From Demequina sp. B12 (GTDB lineage Bacteria; Actinomycetota; Actinomycetes; Actinomycetales; Demequinaceae): 64,000 bases of DNA. Positions 49,792 to 59,029 of this stretch are shown in pieces (position 1 is the first letter of the stretch; each line of letters starts with the position of its first letter). Made by a program: the position numbers and the translations under genes. The notes below the pieces were generated by a model that worked only from the letters and a program-made list of their open reading frames with translations, did not search any database and was not told where the DNA came from. The stretch lies in NCBI RefSeq assembly GCF_028823635.1, contig NZ_JAPEHU010000004.1:248001-312000 (forward strand), written 5' to 3'.

Positions 49792-51963
49792 CTACGCTCG
49801 GTGCGGACGCAGGAAGACCGCACCGAGCGGGGGAACCCGGACTGATGCGGAGTGGTCCCAGTCGCCCACCTTGCGCTGATCGGCGTGTACTTGGCCGAGG
49901 TTGCCCACGCCCGAACCGCCGTACAGCGTCGAGTCGGTGTTGAGGACCTCGTCCCAGGCCCCGCCTGATGGCAGTCCTAGCCGGTAGTTCTCGTGTGGCG
50001 TGCCTGCGAAGTTGACGACCACGGCGATCGGTTCGCCACGCGAGTCCCACCTGAGGAACGACAGCACGTTGTGCTCGGAGTCGTCTGCGTCGATCCAGGT
50101 AAAGCCTTGCGGATCGGAGTCGCGCTCCCACAGGGCAGGCGTCTGAGCGTAGAGCGCGTTCAAGTCACGGACTAGGTCTTTTACTCCGGCGTTGAGTGGG
50201 TCTTCAAGGTGCCACCAGTCCAGCGAGCGTCCCTCAGACCATTCGGCTTCTTGGCCGAACTCGCACCCCATGAACAGCAGTTGCTTCCCGGGATGGGCCC
50301 ACTGGTATGCAAGCAGGGCGCGTACGCCTGCGATCTTCTTCCAATGATCGCCAGGCATGCGCTGGTACAGCGACCCTTTGCCGTGGACGACCTCGTCGTG
50401 TGACAAGGGCAGCATGAACTGCTCTGAGAACGCGTACATGAGGGAGAACGTCGCAGTGTGGTGGTGGTAGGACCGGTTCACCGGTTCTTCTTTGAGATAC
50501 CGCAGGGTGTCGTTCATCCAGCCCATGTTCCACTTCAGGCCAAAGCCCAGTCCGCCGCCGGAGGTGGGTGCGGTGACGCCTGGCCACGCGGTCGACTCCT
50601 CGGCAATCATCACGATGCCAGGGTTGGTGCGGTAGGCGGTGGCGTTGGCTTCCTGAAGGAATGCGATGGCGTCAAGGTTTTCACGGCCGCCGTGGACGTT
50701 GGGGCGCCACTGGCCCGCTTGGCGGGAGTAGTCCAGGTACAGCATGGAGGCGACGGCGTCGACCCGGAGTCCGTCAGCGTGGAACTCCTGGAGCCAGTAC
50801 ACCGCGTTGGCGACCAGGAAGTTGCGGACTTCTGGCCGGCCGAAGTCGAAGATGTAGGTGCCCCAGTCAGGTTGCTCGCCACGCAGCGGGTCTGGGTGTT
50901 CATACAGGGGGGTGCCGTCGAAACGTCCCAACGCCCATTCGTCTTTGGGGAAGTGTCCCGGAACCCAGTCGAAAAGGACGCCGATCCCGGCTTGGTGCAG
51001 TGTGTCGATCAGGTGTCGTAGTTCGTCGGGGGAGCCAAAACGTGACGTGGGTGCGTAGTACGACGTCACTTGGTAGCCCCAGGATCCGCCGAAGGGGTGC
51101 TCCATGACGGGCATGAACTCCACGTGGGTGAAGTTCAGTTCGCGGCAGTAGTTCACGAGTTCGGTGGCGAGGTCTCGATAGCTCAGGCCTTGTTTCCAGG
51201 AGCCTAGGTGGACTTCGTAGACACTCATGGGGGCACGGTGGGGTTCTGCCTGTCCGCGCCGGGTCATCCATTCTTCGTCGCCCCAGTGGTAGTCCGATGC
51301 GGTGACGATGGAGGCGGTTTGCGGTGGCACTTCGGTGCGGCGTGCCATGGGGTCTGCCTTTTGGCGCCAGGTGCCGTCCTTGCCGAGGATCTCGTACTTG
51401 TAGTGGGTGCCATCGCCGATGCCGGGGATGAACAGTTCCCACACGCCTGACGCGCCGAGTGAACGCATGGCGTGTGAGGGGCCTTGCCAGTGGTTGAAGT
51501 CGCCGACGACGCGGACGGCGCGTGCGTTCGGCGCCCATACGGCGAAGGTGGTGCCGTGGACGTCGCCGAGCACGGAGGGGTAGGTGCGGACGTTGGCTCC
51601 TAGGACGCTCCACAGACGTTCGTGGCGCCCTTCACGGATGAGATGCAGGTCGAGTTCGCCGAGTGCGGGAAGGAAGCGGTAGGGGTCGTCTTGGACGGAC
51701 GCGTCGCCGTCGTAGGCAACGTGGACTCGGTAGTCGGGCGCTTCTGTACCGGGAACATCGGCTCGCCAAATGCCGTCCTGTTCGTGTTCCGCGTCGAAGG
51801 TGCCGTCGAGCGTTTCGATCTTCACGCTGGTGGCGAGGGGACGCAGCACACGAATGGTGTGTCCGGAGTCGCCGGCGTGCGGGCCGAGTACGGCGTGTGG
51901 TTCGTGGTGAGTTCCTGCTGCAATTTCAGCGAGGACTCCCGGGTCAAAGTCTCTAGCAGCCAT
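49792..51963 (-). CDS. glgB: 1,4-alpha-glucan branching enzyme
   Basis: A 723-residue GH13 enzyme that makes alpha-1,6 branches in alpha-glucan. N-terminal early-set domains (1-220, with [21 protein letters not shown]) precede the catalytic barrel: nucleophile Asp402 in GLRVDAVAS, the acid Glu pair 455-456 in IAEEST, and [16 protein letters not shown]-terminal beta domain ends the protein. It lies 45 bp downstream of glgE on the same strand; in the GlgE pathway the two enzymes together build branched alpha-glucan. Confidence 0.96.
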   Translation of the reverse strand: MAARDFDPGVLAEIAAGTHHEPHAVLGPHAGDSGHTIRVLRPLATSVKIETLDGTFDAEHEQDGIWRADVPGTEAPDYRVHVAYDGDASVQDDPYRFLPALGELDLHLIREGRHERLWSVLGANVRTYPSVLGDVHGTTFAVWAPNARAVRVVGDFNHWQGPSHAMRSLGASGVWELFIPGIGDGTHYKYEILGKDGTWRQKADPMARRTEVPPQTASIVTASDYHWGDEEWMTRRGQAEPHRAPMSVYEVHLGSWKQGLSYRDLATELVNYCRELNFTHVEFMPVMEHPFGGSWGYQVTSYYAPTSRFGSPDELRHLIDTLHQAGIGVLFDWVPGHFPKDEWALGRFDGTPLYEHPDPLRGEQPDWGTYIFDFGRPEVRNFLVANAVYWLQEFHADGLRVDAVASMLYLDYSRQAGQWRPNVHGGRENLDAIAFLQEANATAYRTNPGIVMIAEESTAWPGVTAPTSGGGLGFGLKWNMGWMNDTLRYLKEEPVNRSYHHHTATFSLMYAFSEQFMLPLSHDEVVHGKGSLYQRMPGDHWKKIAGVRALLAYQWAHPGKQLLFMGCEFGQEAEWSEGRSLDWWHLEDPLNAGVKDLVRDLNALYAQTPALWERDSDPQGFTWIDADDSEHNVLSFLRWDSRGEPIAVVVNFAGTPHENYRLGLPSGGAWDEVLNTDSTLYGGSGVGNLGQVHADQRKVGDWDHSASVRVPPLGAVFLRPHRA

Positions 51964-52008
51964 GCGTCACCGCCTGTGATTGTGGGAGTACGGGGCTTCC
52001 GGTGTGCG

Positions 52009-54009
52009 TCACGGGATCCTCACCGCCGCAACGTGGGCCATGCATTCTGTGGGGTCGAACTTGACGTAGAACTCGCGGCTCCAGGTGAAGGTTTCGCCGG
52101 TGATGGCATCGTCGACGATGATGTGCGCGTCGTCGCTGAGCCCGAGTGCTTCCATGTCGAGGCGCACGATCGCGTCGTGGGTCTCGTGTGCGGCAAAGCT
52201 GACGGCAACGATGACCGTGTCGGCTTTGCCGTTGGGGGACTCGTGGGGTGGCACATGGCGGGAGAACACCAGGATTTCGGGGTTGGAGCTGGTGTGGATG
52301 GTGAGTCCGCGCAGGCGGCGCAAGGCCACGTGCTGGTGGCGAGCTTTGTTGACCTTGGTGATGATGTCCTTGACGCCGAGTGCTTCGGCTTTGGACCAGT
52401 CGCGGTTCTTGAACTCGTATTTCTCGTTGTCGATCTGTTCTTCCACTCCAGGGCGGGGGACATTCTCGACGAGTTCGTAGCCGGTGTAGATGCCGTACGA
52501 CGGTGAGCCTGTCCCGGCAAGGACGGCGCGTGCCTGGTACAGAGGCGCGCCGCCTGCTTGCATGTCTGGGGTGAGGATGTCGTGGGTGGTGGGCCAGAAG
52601 TTGGGCCGCATGTAGAAACTTGATTCGCCGGACACTTCTTCGAGGTACTCGGCCATTTCCTCAGCGGTGGGACGCCAGGTGAAGTACGAGTACGACTGGT
52701 GGAAGCCGATGCGCGCGAGGGTGTGCATCATGGCGGGCCTGGTGAAGGCTTCCGACAGGAAGATGACGTCGGGGTGGGTGCGCGCGATGTCGGCGAGCAG
52801 TCGTTCCCAGAATGTCAGCGGCTTAGTGTGGGGGTTGTCCACGCGGAACAGGGTGACTCCGGCGTCGATCCATACCTGCAGCATGTCGCGGATGGCGTGG
52901 TAGATGCCTTCGGGGTCGTTGTCGAAGTTGAGGGGATAAATATCCTGGTACTTCTTGGGGGGATTCTCTGCGTAGGCGATGGTGCCGTCAAGACGCTGGG
53001 TAAACCACTCGGGGTGCTCTGTGACCCAGGGGTGGTCGGGGGAGCACTGCAATGCGAGGTCAAGCGCGACTTCAAGGCCGAGTTCGCGGGCTTTCGATAC
53101 GAACGCTGTGAACTGGCGCATTGTCCCCAACTCGGGGTGCAGGGCGTCGTGTCCGCCTTCAGCCGCACCGATTGCGTAGGGGCTGCCCGGATCGGTGGGC
53201 TCTGCTTTGAGGGAGTTGTTGCGGCCTTTGCGGTGGGTGAGGCCGATGGGGTGGATGGGTGTCAGGTATACGACGTCGAAGCCCATGTCCGCGATGGCTG
53301 GTAGGCGTTTCGCGGCGGTCGTGAAGGTTCCTGACTTCCATTCGCCGGTGCGCGGATTCAACCGGGCCCCTTCGGAGCGGGGGAAGATCTCGTACCAGGC
53401 ACTGACGAGGGCTTTTTCCCGCTGTACGAGGAGTGGGTACTCGCGTGAGGGGCTGACCCACTCGCGGAGGGGGCGTTCGGTGAGCTCCTCGCGCACGTCG
53501 TCGGCGATCGCGGGCGCTAGCCGCCGTTCCGGAGACCACTTGCTGTTGCCGAGCGCGTCAATTGCGGCGGTGAGGAGATCTTTGCGGGCGGCCTTGCGCC
53601 GTACGGTGGTGAGGGCCCGGGTGAGGACTTCGATGCCTTCGTCCAACATGAGCTGGACATCGACGCCAGCGGCAACTTTGAGCTCAGCGGCGTGGGCCCA
53701 GGTGGCGTAAGGATCTGACCAGGCTTCGACACGGAACGTGTGCATGCCCTCAAGGTGAGGGATGTACACGGTTTCGTAGAGTGCGTTGCCGAAGTCTTTG
53801 AGGGGCATCGGGACGATGTCGCGCTTGCCGTCAGGACGCGTGACGACCACGGTCGCGCCTTCTGAGTCGTGGCCCTCGCGGAAGATGGTGGCCCAGATGG
53901 GCACCGCTTCGCCGACGATGGCGCGCGCCGCCCATCGTCCTTCTTCGAGGGAGGGGCCCACGCCCACCACTGGAATGCGTCCAACCGACAGTTCACCTGG
54001 GAAGGCCAT
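52009..54009 (-). CDS. glgE: Alpha-1,4-glucan:maltose-1-phosphate maltosyltransferase
   Basis: A 666-residue GH13 subfamily 3 enzyme that extends alpha-glucan using maltose-1-phosphate. The nucleophile is Asp391 in FRVDNPHTKP, the acid region FLSEAFTRP, and the donor-site segment LTPIHPIGLTHRKGRNN is diagnostic of GlgE. The N-terminal domain (GRIPVVGVGPSLEEGRW) is also typical. Between the LacI gene (60 bp upstream) and glgB on the minus strand, so the three may be one transcript. Trehalose synthase and maltokinase, which would supply substrate, are not in the window. Confidence 0.95.
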   Translation of the reverse strand: MAFPGELSVGRIPVVGVGPSLEEGRWAARAIVGEAVPIWATIFREGHDSEGATVVVTRPDGKRDIVPMPLKDFGNALYETVYIPHLEGMHTFRVEAWSDPYATWAHAAELKVAAGVDVQLMLDEGIEVLTRALTTVRRKAARKDLLTAAIDALGNSKWSPERRLAPAIADDVREELTERPLREWVSPSREYPLLVQREKALVSAWYEIFPRSEGARLNPRTGEWKSGTFTTAAKRLPAIADMGFDVVYLTPIHPIGLTHRKGRNNSLKAEPTDPGSPYAIGAAEGGHDALHPELGTMRQFTAFVSKARELGLEVALDLALQCSPDHPWVTEHPEWFTQRLDGTIAYAENPPKKYQDIYPLNFDNDPEGIYHAIRDMLQVWIDAGVTLFRVDNPHTKPLTFWERLLADIARTHPDVIFLSEAFTRPAMMHTLARIGFHQSYSYFTWRPTAEEMAEYLEEVSGESSFYMRPNFWPTTHDILTPDMQAGGAPLYQARAVLAGTGSPSYGIYTGYELVENVPRPGVEEQIDNEKYEFKNRDWSKAEALGVKDIITKVNKARHQHVALRRLRGLTIHTSSNPEILVFSRHVPPHESPNGKADTVIVAVSFAAHETHDAIVRLDMEALGLSDDAHIIVDDAITGETFTWSREFYVKFDPTECMAHVAAVRIP

Positions 54010-54069
54010 AGGTCGAACCTACAGGGGATATTGGTGCGAGCGCACCACCGTGCACGGCGCGTGGGGCGG

Positions 54070-55077
54070 TCAGGCGCTCGCGCGTACGACGAGTGATGCA
54101 GGCAGTGTCACGGAGGGGGGACGCTTGCCGCTGATGACGGTGAGGACCAGGTCCACCATTGACTCAGAGATTTCGTCAAAGGGCTGGTGCATGGTGGTCA
54201 GTGGGGGCTCCATGGTGGCCGCGAGTCCAGAGTCGTCGAACCCGACGACTGCTACGTCTGCCGGCACGGCCTTTCCTGCCCGTTGAAGCGTGGAGATTGC
54301 TCCGGCTGCCATGCGGTCAGAGGCCGCAAAGACGGCATCCACGGCGGGGTCGATCTCGAGCAAGCGAGCCATTGCGGCGGCGCCGGAGTCAAAGGAGAAG
54401 TCGCCGTCGGCTACGAGCGCCGGGTCGAAGGCGTCGCCGAGCGCATCCTTGTATCCCACGCGGCGGAAGCGTCCGCCGGGGGTGTCTTCGGGTCCGGCGA
54501 TGTGGGCAATGCGGGTACGGCCGAGGTCACGCAGGTGCTGCGTGGCAACCTTGGCGGATCCGACCTCGTCGATTGAGACCGTGGGGACATCGTCCTGGTG
54601 TCCGAGCGGGATGCCGCAGGCCACGGTCGGGACTCCTGTCTCGAGCAGCGTGTCGAGCAGGGGGTCTTCTTCGTGGGAGGAGATCAGGAGGACGCCGTCG
54701 ACGTGGCCCGCTCCTACGAACTGCGCAACGTTGGCGCGTTCTTCGGGGCTGCCGGCGACGAGGAGAACAAGTGTCTTGGACCTCTTGGCGAGTGCTTCTG
54801 CAGCGCCTCGGAGCAGGATTGCGAAGGTGGGATCCGCGAACAGTAAGTGTTGTGGCTCGGTGAGCAGGAAGGCTACGGAGTCTGTGCGTCCGGTCGCGAG
54901 TGAGCGGGCGTGGTGGTTGGCGTGATAGCCGGTTGCCTCGATGGCTTCTTCTACCTTGACGCGGGCGTCGGGGGAGACCCAGTGCCCACCGTTGAGGACT
55001 CGAGAAACGGTGCCGCGGGACACTCCGGCGGCCGCCGCGACGTCGCGGATGGTCGGCTTGCGTTTGGGAGTGCTCAC
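54070..55077 (-). CDS. LacI family transcriptional regulator
   Basis: A 335-residue protein. The helix-turn-helix and hinge (TIRDVAAAAGVSRGTVSRVLNGG, 9-31) are followed by a periplasmic-binding-protein-like effector domain (FAILLRGAAEALAKR to VAVVGFDDSGLAATMEPPLTT). The GTG at 55077 was chosen because TAAAGT lies 7 bp upstream; an ATG at 55116 would be upstream of that box. It is divergent from the galactosidase gene across a 398-bp gap with two LacI-type sites. Likely sugar-responsive repressor of the galactan locus, and perhaps also of glgE/glgB. Confidence 0.9.
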   Translation of the reverse strand: MSTPKRKPTIRDVAAAAGVSRGTVSRVLNGGHWVSPDARVKVEEAIEATGYHANHHARSLATGRTDSVAFLLTEPQHLLFADPTFAILLRGAAEALAKRSKTLVLLVAGSPEERANVAQFVGAGHVDGVLLISSHEEDPLLDTLLETGVPTVACGIPLGHQDDVPTVSIDEVGSAKVATQHLRDLGRTRIAHIAGPEDTPGGRFRRVGYKDALGDAFDPALVADGDFSFDSGAAAMARLLEIDPAVDAVFAASDRMAAGAISTLQRAGKAVPADVAVVGFDDSGLAATMEPPLTTMHQPFDEISESMVDLVLTVISGKRPPSVTLPASLVVRASA

Positions 55078-55084
55078 GATGCTG

Positions 55085-55090
55085 ACTTTA
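55085..55090 (-). promoter_or_regulatory. -10 box (TAAAGT) of the LacI gene, leaderless type
   Basis: Seven bases before the GTG on the minus strand, with no ribosome site. Confidence 0.5.
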
Positions 55091-55258
55091 GCGGGAGTGC
55101 TGGCGGGTCTTGCCATGGCGTCCGTGTGGAGTGGCGGTGGTGGTGCGTTGTGAGCGTTGCCGTGGCGTTGAAGTTCACACGGTAGAGAATGTTGCAGGAG
55201 TCACGATTCGGTCACATCGGCTCTCCCCGTTTGCGCAGATCCCCCCTCGTGTCGCACT

Positions 55259-55287
55259 ATGTAAACGCTTGCAGAAAACGTTTGCAA
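55259..55287 (+). promoter_or_regulatory. Two adjacent LacI-type operators
   Basis: TAAACGCTTGCA (55262-55273) and GAAAACGTTTGC (55274-55285) carry the AAACG(C/T)TT core of LacI-family operators; their centres are 13 bp apart. They lie in the shared upstream region of the LacI and GH42 genes. The second core, AAACGTTT, is the same as in the GH1 operator at 40 kb. The rest of this 398-bp intergenic region holds only the GTCAC elements listed next. Confidence 0.65.
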
Positions 55288-55368
55288 TGTCGACGGGAGG
55301 TGGCCGGGATGTTTCATTACGGTTTCGTCACGATCGCGCCCTCGCGTTGAAAGCAGTCGTCGGCCCGG

Positions 55369-55422
55369 GTCACACTGGGACCGGTCACAGTCGTGACGCA
55401 CAGCCGTAGATCACGGCCGTGA
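55369..55422 (+). promoter_or_regulatory. GTCAC/GTGAC inverted-repeat cluster upstream of GH42
   Basis: CTGGGACCGGTCACAG (55375-55390) leads into GTCAC-N4-GTGAC (55384-55397), followed by the perfect palindrome TCACGGCCGTGA (55411-55422). A near-identical 16-mer occurs twice at the GH53 gene. The regulator is unknown; RNA hairpins are an alternative reading. Confidence 0.45.
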
Positions 55423-55475
55423 CGGAGCGGCGCAAGCACCTGGCTCCACCCGGAGCCCAGACCCAACGGAGAGTC

Positions 55476-57497
55476 ATGACGTCGAAGAACTGGCCCGCAC
55501 TCGAGGGGATCGCCTACGGAGGCGACTACAACCCCGAGCAGTGGCCGCGCGAAGTGTGGGATCAGGACGTTGCCCTCATGCGCGCCGCTGGCGTCAACTT
55601 TGTGTCCGTCGGCATCTTCTCGTGGGCAATGCTCGAGCCCAAGGAGGGTCTCTTCGACTTCACGTGGATGGACGACCTGCTCGACCTTCTCCACGCCAAC
55701 GGCATCGCCGTTGACCTTGGAACCCCGTCAGTGTCGCCGCCCGCCTGGTTCTTCCACGCCTACCCTGAAGCGCGCGTCACCTTGAAGGATGGCACCGTCA
55801 TGGGCTTCGGCTCACGGGGCATGGCATCGCACGCGTCTCCCGAGTACCGCGAAGCGATCGCCCGTATGGCCACCGCGCTCGCCGATCGCTACGGCAACCA
55901 CCCCGCAGTCGTGTTGTGGCACGTCCACAACGAGTACGGCGTGCCCGTCGCGGAAGACTTCGGCCCGCGCTCCGTCGCCGCATGGCAGCGGTGGCTGCAG
56001 CGCAAGTACGAGACCCTCGACGCACTCAACGGCGCTTGGGGTACGGCCTTCTGGGGGCAGCGCTACCTCGACTGGGATCACGTCGTTGCCCCCGCTGCGA
56101 CCCCCACCATCGCCAACCCAGCTATGAAACTGGACTGGGCACGTTTCACTGACGACCAACTACGCGAGTGCTTCCGGATCGAGCGCGACATTCTGCACGA
56201 ACGCACGTCGCAGCCCGTCACCACCAACTTCATGGCTCACCAGTCATGGAACACGGACCTGTGGAAGTGGGCGCAAGAAGTCGACGTCGTGTCCGACGAC
56301 CACTACCTGTGGTCGCCTGACCCCGACGCGCACGTCGGGCTCGCCCTTTCGGCGGACCTCACCCGCTCCGTGGGTGGTGGCAAGCCGTGGATCCTGATGG
56401 AGCACTCCACCTCTGCCGTCAACTGGCAGGGGCACAACATCGCCAAGCGTCCCGGCGAGATGCGCCGCAATGCCCTCACTCACCTGGGCCGCGGTGCAGA
56501 CGGCATCGCGTTCTTCCAATGGCGAGCCTCCCGCTCCGGCGCGGAGAAGTTCCACTCCGCGATGGTGCCCCACGCAGGGCAGAACTCCCGCATCTTCCGG
56601 GAAGTCACCCAACTGGGACAGCACCTCAAGGACGTGGCCGAGATTCAAGGCGCAACCACCAAGGCCGATGTTGCGGTGCTGTACGACTGGGAGTCGCTGT
56701 GGGCTCACGACTTGGAATGGCGTCCCTCCGACGACATGCAGTTCCGGGAGCGGATGCGGGCCTACTACGAACGTCTCTGGCGTGATGGCGTCCAGGTGGA
56801 CTTCGCGCACCCCGAGGCGGATCTGTCGCAGTACCGACTCGTGGTGGCGCCCACCTCGTACTTGCTCACCGCATCGGCCGGTCGCAATCTCACGCAGTTT
56901 GTGCAGAACGGCGGAACCCTGGTGGTCGGAGCTTTCTCCGGGATCGTCAACGAGTTCGACGCCGTCCACGAAGGTGGCTTCGGAGCGCCGCTGAAGGAAG
57001 CGCTCGGCCTCACCATCGAGGAGTTCCTCCCGCTACGGTCTGGTGAAACCTGCGCTGTGCACTACGGTGCCGAGGCGCTGCCGTCCGATGCTTGGGCCGA
57101 AGACCTCGCGTTGGCGGGGGCCGAGGTGCGCGGCACCTTCGACGGCGGCCCTGGCGACGGACTGCCTGCCATCACTCGTCACTCCCTTGGCGACGGTCAG
57201 GCCTGGTACGTCGGCACTCGCCTAGGCGTGACAGCGCTGGCGCCCGTCCTCGCCGACGTGTACGCGGACGCGGGCATCACGCTCCTGGACCGCCCCGAGA
57301 CCCTCGAAATCATGACTCGCCACGGCGAGACCTACGACTTCGTCGTGGTGTGCAACCACGCCAACGACGATGCACACCTGTCGATCACCGGAACCGACTT
57401 GCTCTCCGGAACCGAGATCGATGGCCAGCTCACCCTTGCCGGTGGCGACGTCGCAGTCGTGCGCACGGCTAAGGAAGAGCGGGGAGGTGGTCGCTGA
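55476..57497 (+). CDS. ganA: GH42 family beta-galactosidase
   Basis: A 673-residue cytosolic enzyme. The catalytic barrel has GGDYNPEQWP at the start, acid/base Glu153 in HVHNEYG and nucleophile Glu309 in LMEHSTSAVNW; a trimerisation domain (~390-590) and small C-terminal beta domain follow. GH42 enzymes act on galacto-oligosaccharides from galactan. No signal peptide. The ATG at 55476 follows AACGGAG; an ATG at 55419 lacks a ribosome site. First gene of the galactan locus. The Bacillus name is used by analogy of cluster content. Confidence 0.92.
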   Translation: MTSKNWPALEGIAYGGDYNPEQWPREVWDQDVALMRAAGVNFVSVGIFSWAMLEPKEGLFDFTWMDDLLDLLHANGIAVDLGTPSVSPPAWFFHAYPEARVTLKDGTVMGFGSRGMASHASPEYREAIARMATALADRYGNHPAVVLWHVHNEYGVPVAEDFGPRSVAAWQRWLQRKYETLDALNGAWGTAFWGQRYLDWDHVVAPAATPTIANPAMKLDWARFTDDQLRECFRIERDILHERTSQPVTTNFMAHQSWNTDLWKWAQEVDVVSDDHYLWSPDPDAHVGLALSADLTRSVGGGKPWILMEHSTSAVNWQGHNIAKRPGEMRRNALTHLGRGADGIAFFQWRASRSGAEKFHSAMVPHAGQNSRIFREVTQLGQHLKDVAEIQGATTKADVAVLYDWESLWAHDLEWRPSDDMQFRERMRAYYERLWRDGVQVDFAHPEADLSQYRLVVAPTSYLLTASAGRNLTQFVQNGGTLVVGAFSGIVNEFDAVHEGGFGAPLKEALGLTIEEFLPLRSGETCAVHYGAEALPSDAWAEDLALAGAEVRGTFDGGPGDGLPAITRHSLGDGQAWYVGTRLGVTALAPVLADVYADAGITLLDRPETLEIMTRHGETYDFVVVCNHANDDAHLSITGTDLLSGTEIDGQLTLAGGDVAVVRTAKEERGGGR

Positions 57498-57652
57498 TCA
57501 GATCAGCTTTCACGGCAGGTGGACACACCTCCCGACGACCACATTGACCAACCGCACACCCGGGCATCCGCCCCACACCACAAAAACGTCAAGGCGTCGA
57601 CATCCTTCCTCACCGACGAGGAACGGCGACTTGAACACTGAAAGGAAACACC

Positions 57653-58927
57653 ATGCGTAAGCAGATCGGAATGGGGGCAGCAGTCGTCGCGACCGCAGCC
57701 CTGCTTGCAGCCTGCAGCTCCGACCCGGAGCCCGCAGAGACCACTGACTCGAGCGCCGAGCCCACGACTGAAGAGTCGACCGGTGCCATCGATGCCTCGG
57801 GTCAGACCCTGACCATCTGGACCGATGCCGAGCGCCAGGACGCCATTCAGACTGTCGCCGACACCTTTGAGGCAGAGACCGGCGCCACCGTCGAGATCGT
57901 CCAGAAGAACTTCGAAGACCTGCGCAACGACTTCATCGCTCAGGTTCCCACCGGCGAAGGCCCCGACATTACCGTTGGTGCGCACGACTGGCTGGGTGCC
58001 CTCGTGGAGGCCGGCGTCGTCAACACTGTTGACCTTGCAGGTGTGGAGGACGACTTCGAAGAGGTCGCTGTGGACGCCTTCACCTATGACGGCCAGCTCT
58101 ACGGTCTGCCCTACGCCACCGAGGCCATCGCTCTGATCCAGAACGCCGACCTGGTGGGCGACACCGCTCCCACCACGTGGGACGAGATGATCGAGATGTC
58201 CGTCGAGGCTGGTTTCGAGGACCGCCCCTTCATCCTGTTCACCAACGGAACCTCCGGTGACGGCTACAGCGCATACCCGCTGCAGACGTCGTTCGGCGCT
58301 CCCGTGTTCGTTCAGGACGAGTCCGGCTCGTACACCTCTGAGGTAGGAATGGGCGGCGAAGCCGGCGAGGCCTTCGCACAGTTCCTGTACGACAACGGTC
58401 AGGCCGGCACCGGATACTTCTCCGATACGATCGACTACGACACCTCGAGCGAATTGTTCGCCTCCGGTGAGTCCCCCTTCATTCTCCAGGGACCGTGGAT
58501 GCCGTTCTTCGACGCTGGTGACATGAACCTTGTGGTGTCGCCGATGGTGTCCGCAGGTGGCGAGACTGCTGCGCCGTTCGTCGGTGTGCAGGGCTTCTAC
58601 GTCTCGGCCCAGTCGCAGAACACCTTGCTGGCCAACGACTTCCTCACGAACTACATGGCCACTGAGGACGCCCAGCGTGCACTGTACGAGGCTGACCCCC
58701 GTCTGCCCGCGCTGACCGCGCTCGCAGAGGAGTTCTCCTCCGACCCGATCACCGCTGGCTTCGTGGAGTCCGCGTCGCAGGGTGTGCCCATGCCGTCGAT
58801 CCCCGAAATGGGCAACGTGTGGGACCTGTGGAACGCCGCTGAAATCCAGCTGATCACCGGAACGTCGGACGACCCCGCCGGCACCTGGTCCGCCATGGTC
58901 GAGGAACTCGAAGCCTCGATCGGTTAA
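57653..58927 (+). CDS. ganS: Sugar ABC transporter solute-binding lipoprotein (MalE/GanS-like)
   Basis: A 424-residue protein with lipobox LAAC (Cys21), an acidic Thr/Ser/Glu linker, and a type I binding-protein fold of the maltodextrin class (LTIWTDAERQDAIQTVADTF, GPDITVGAHDWLGALVEAG). It would capture galacto-oligosaccharides outside the membrane and hand them to the downstream permeases. GAAAGGAA upstream of the ATG. The 155 bp between it and the GH42 stop hold no clear regulatory site. Maltose-type substrates cannot be excluded. Confidence 0.9.
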   Translation: MRKQIGMGAAVVATAALLAACSSDPEPAETTDSSAEPTTEESTGAIDASGQTLTIWTDAERQDAIQTVADTFEAETGATVEIVQKNFEDLRNDFIAQVPTGEGPDITVGAHDWLGALVEAGVVNTVDLAGVEDDFEEVAVDAFTYDGQLYGLPYATEAIALIQNADLVGDTAPTTWDEMIEMSVEAGFEDRPFILFTNGTSGDGYSAYPLQTSFGAPVFVQDESGSYTSEVGMGGEAGEAFAQFLYDNGQAGTGYFSDTIDYDTSSELFASGESPFILQGPWMPFFDAGDMNLVVSPMVSAGGETAAPFVGVQGFYVSAQSQNTLLANDFLTNYMATEDAQRALYEADPRLPALTALAEEFSSDPITAGFVESASQGVPMPSIPEMGNVWDLWNAAEIQLITGTSDDPAGTWSAMVEELEASIG

Positions 58928-58934
58928 TGTCGGA

Positions 58935-58968
58935 AGTGAGGCGGGTCTGTCCGCAGGCCCGCCTCACT
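58935..58968 (+). terminator. Perfect 11-bp hairpin between binding-protein and permease genes
   Basis: AGTGAGGCGGG pairs with CCCGCCTCACT around a 12-nt loop, 8 bp after the stop. With no T tract it is more likely an mRNA-protecting or partial-termination element giving excess binding protein over permease, as known for malE-malF type operons. Confidence 0.7.
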
Positions 58969-59029
58969 CTCCCCACCGGGAGCACTCGTTCCTGGGTTTG
59001 CCAACGACGACACTCAGCAGGAGAGATTC

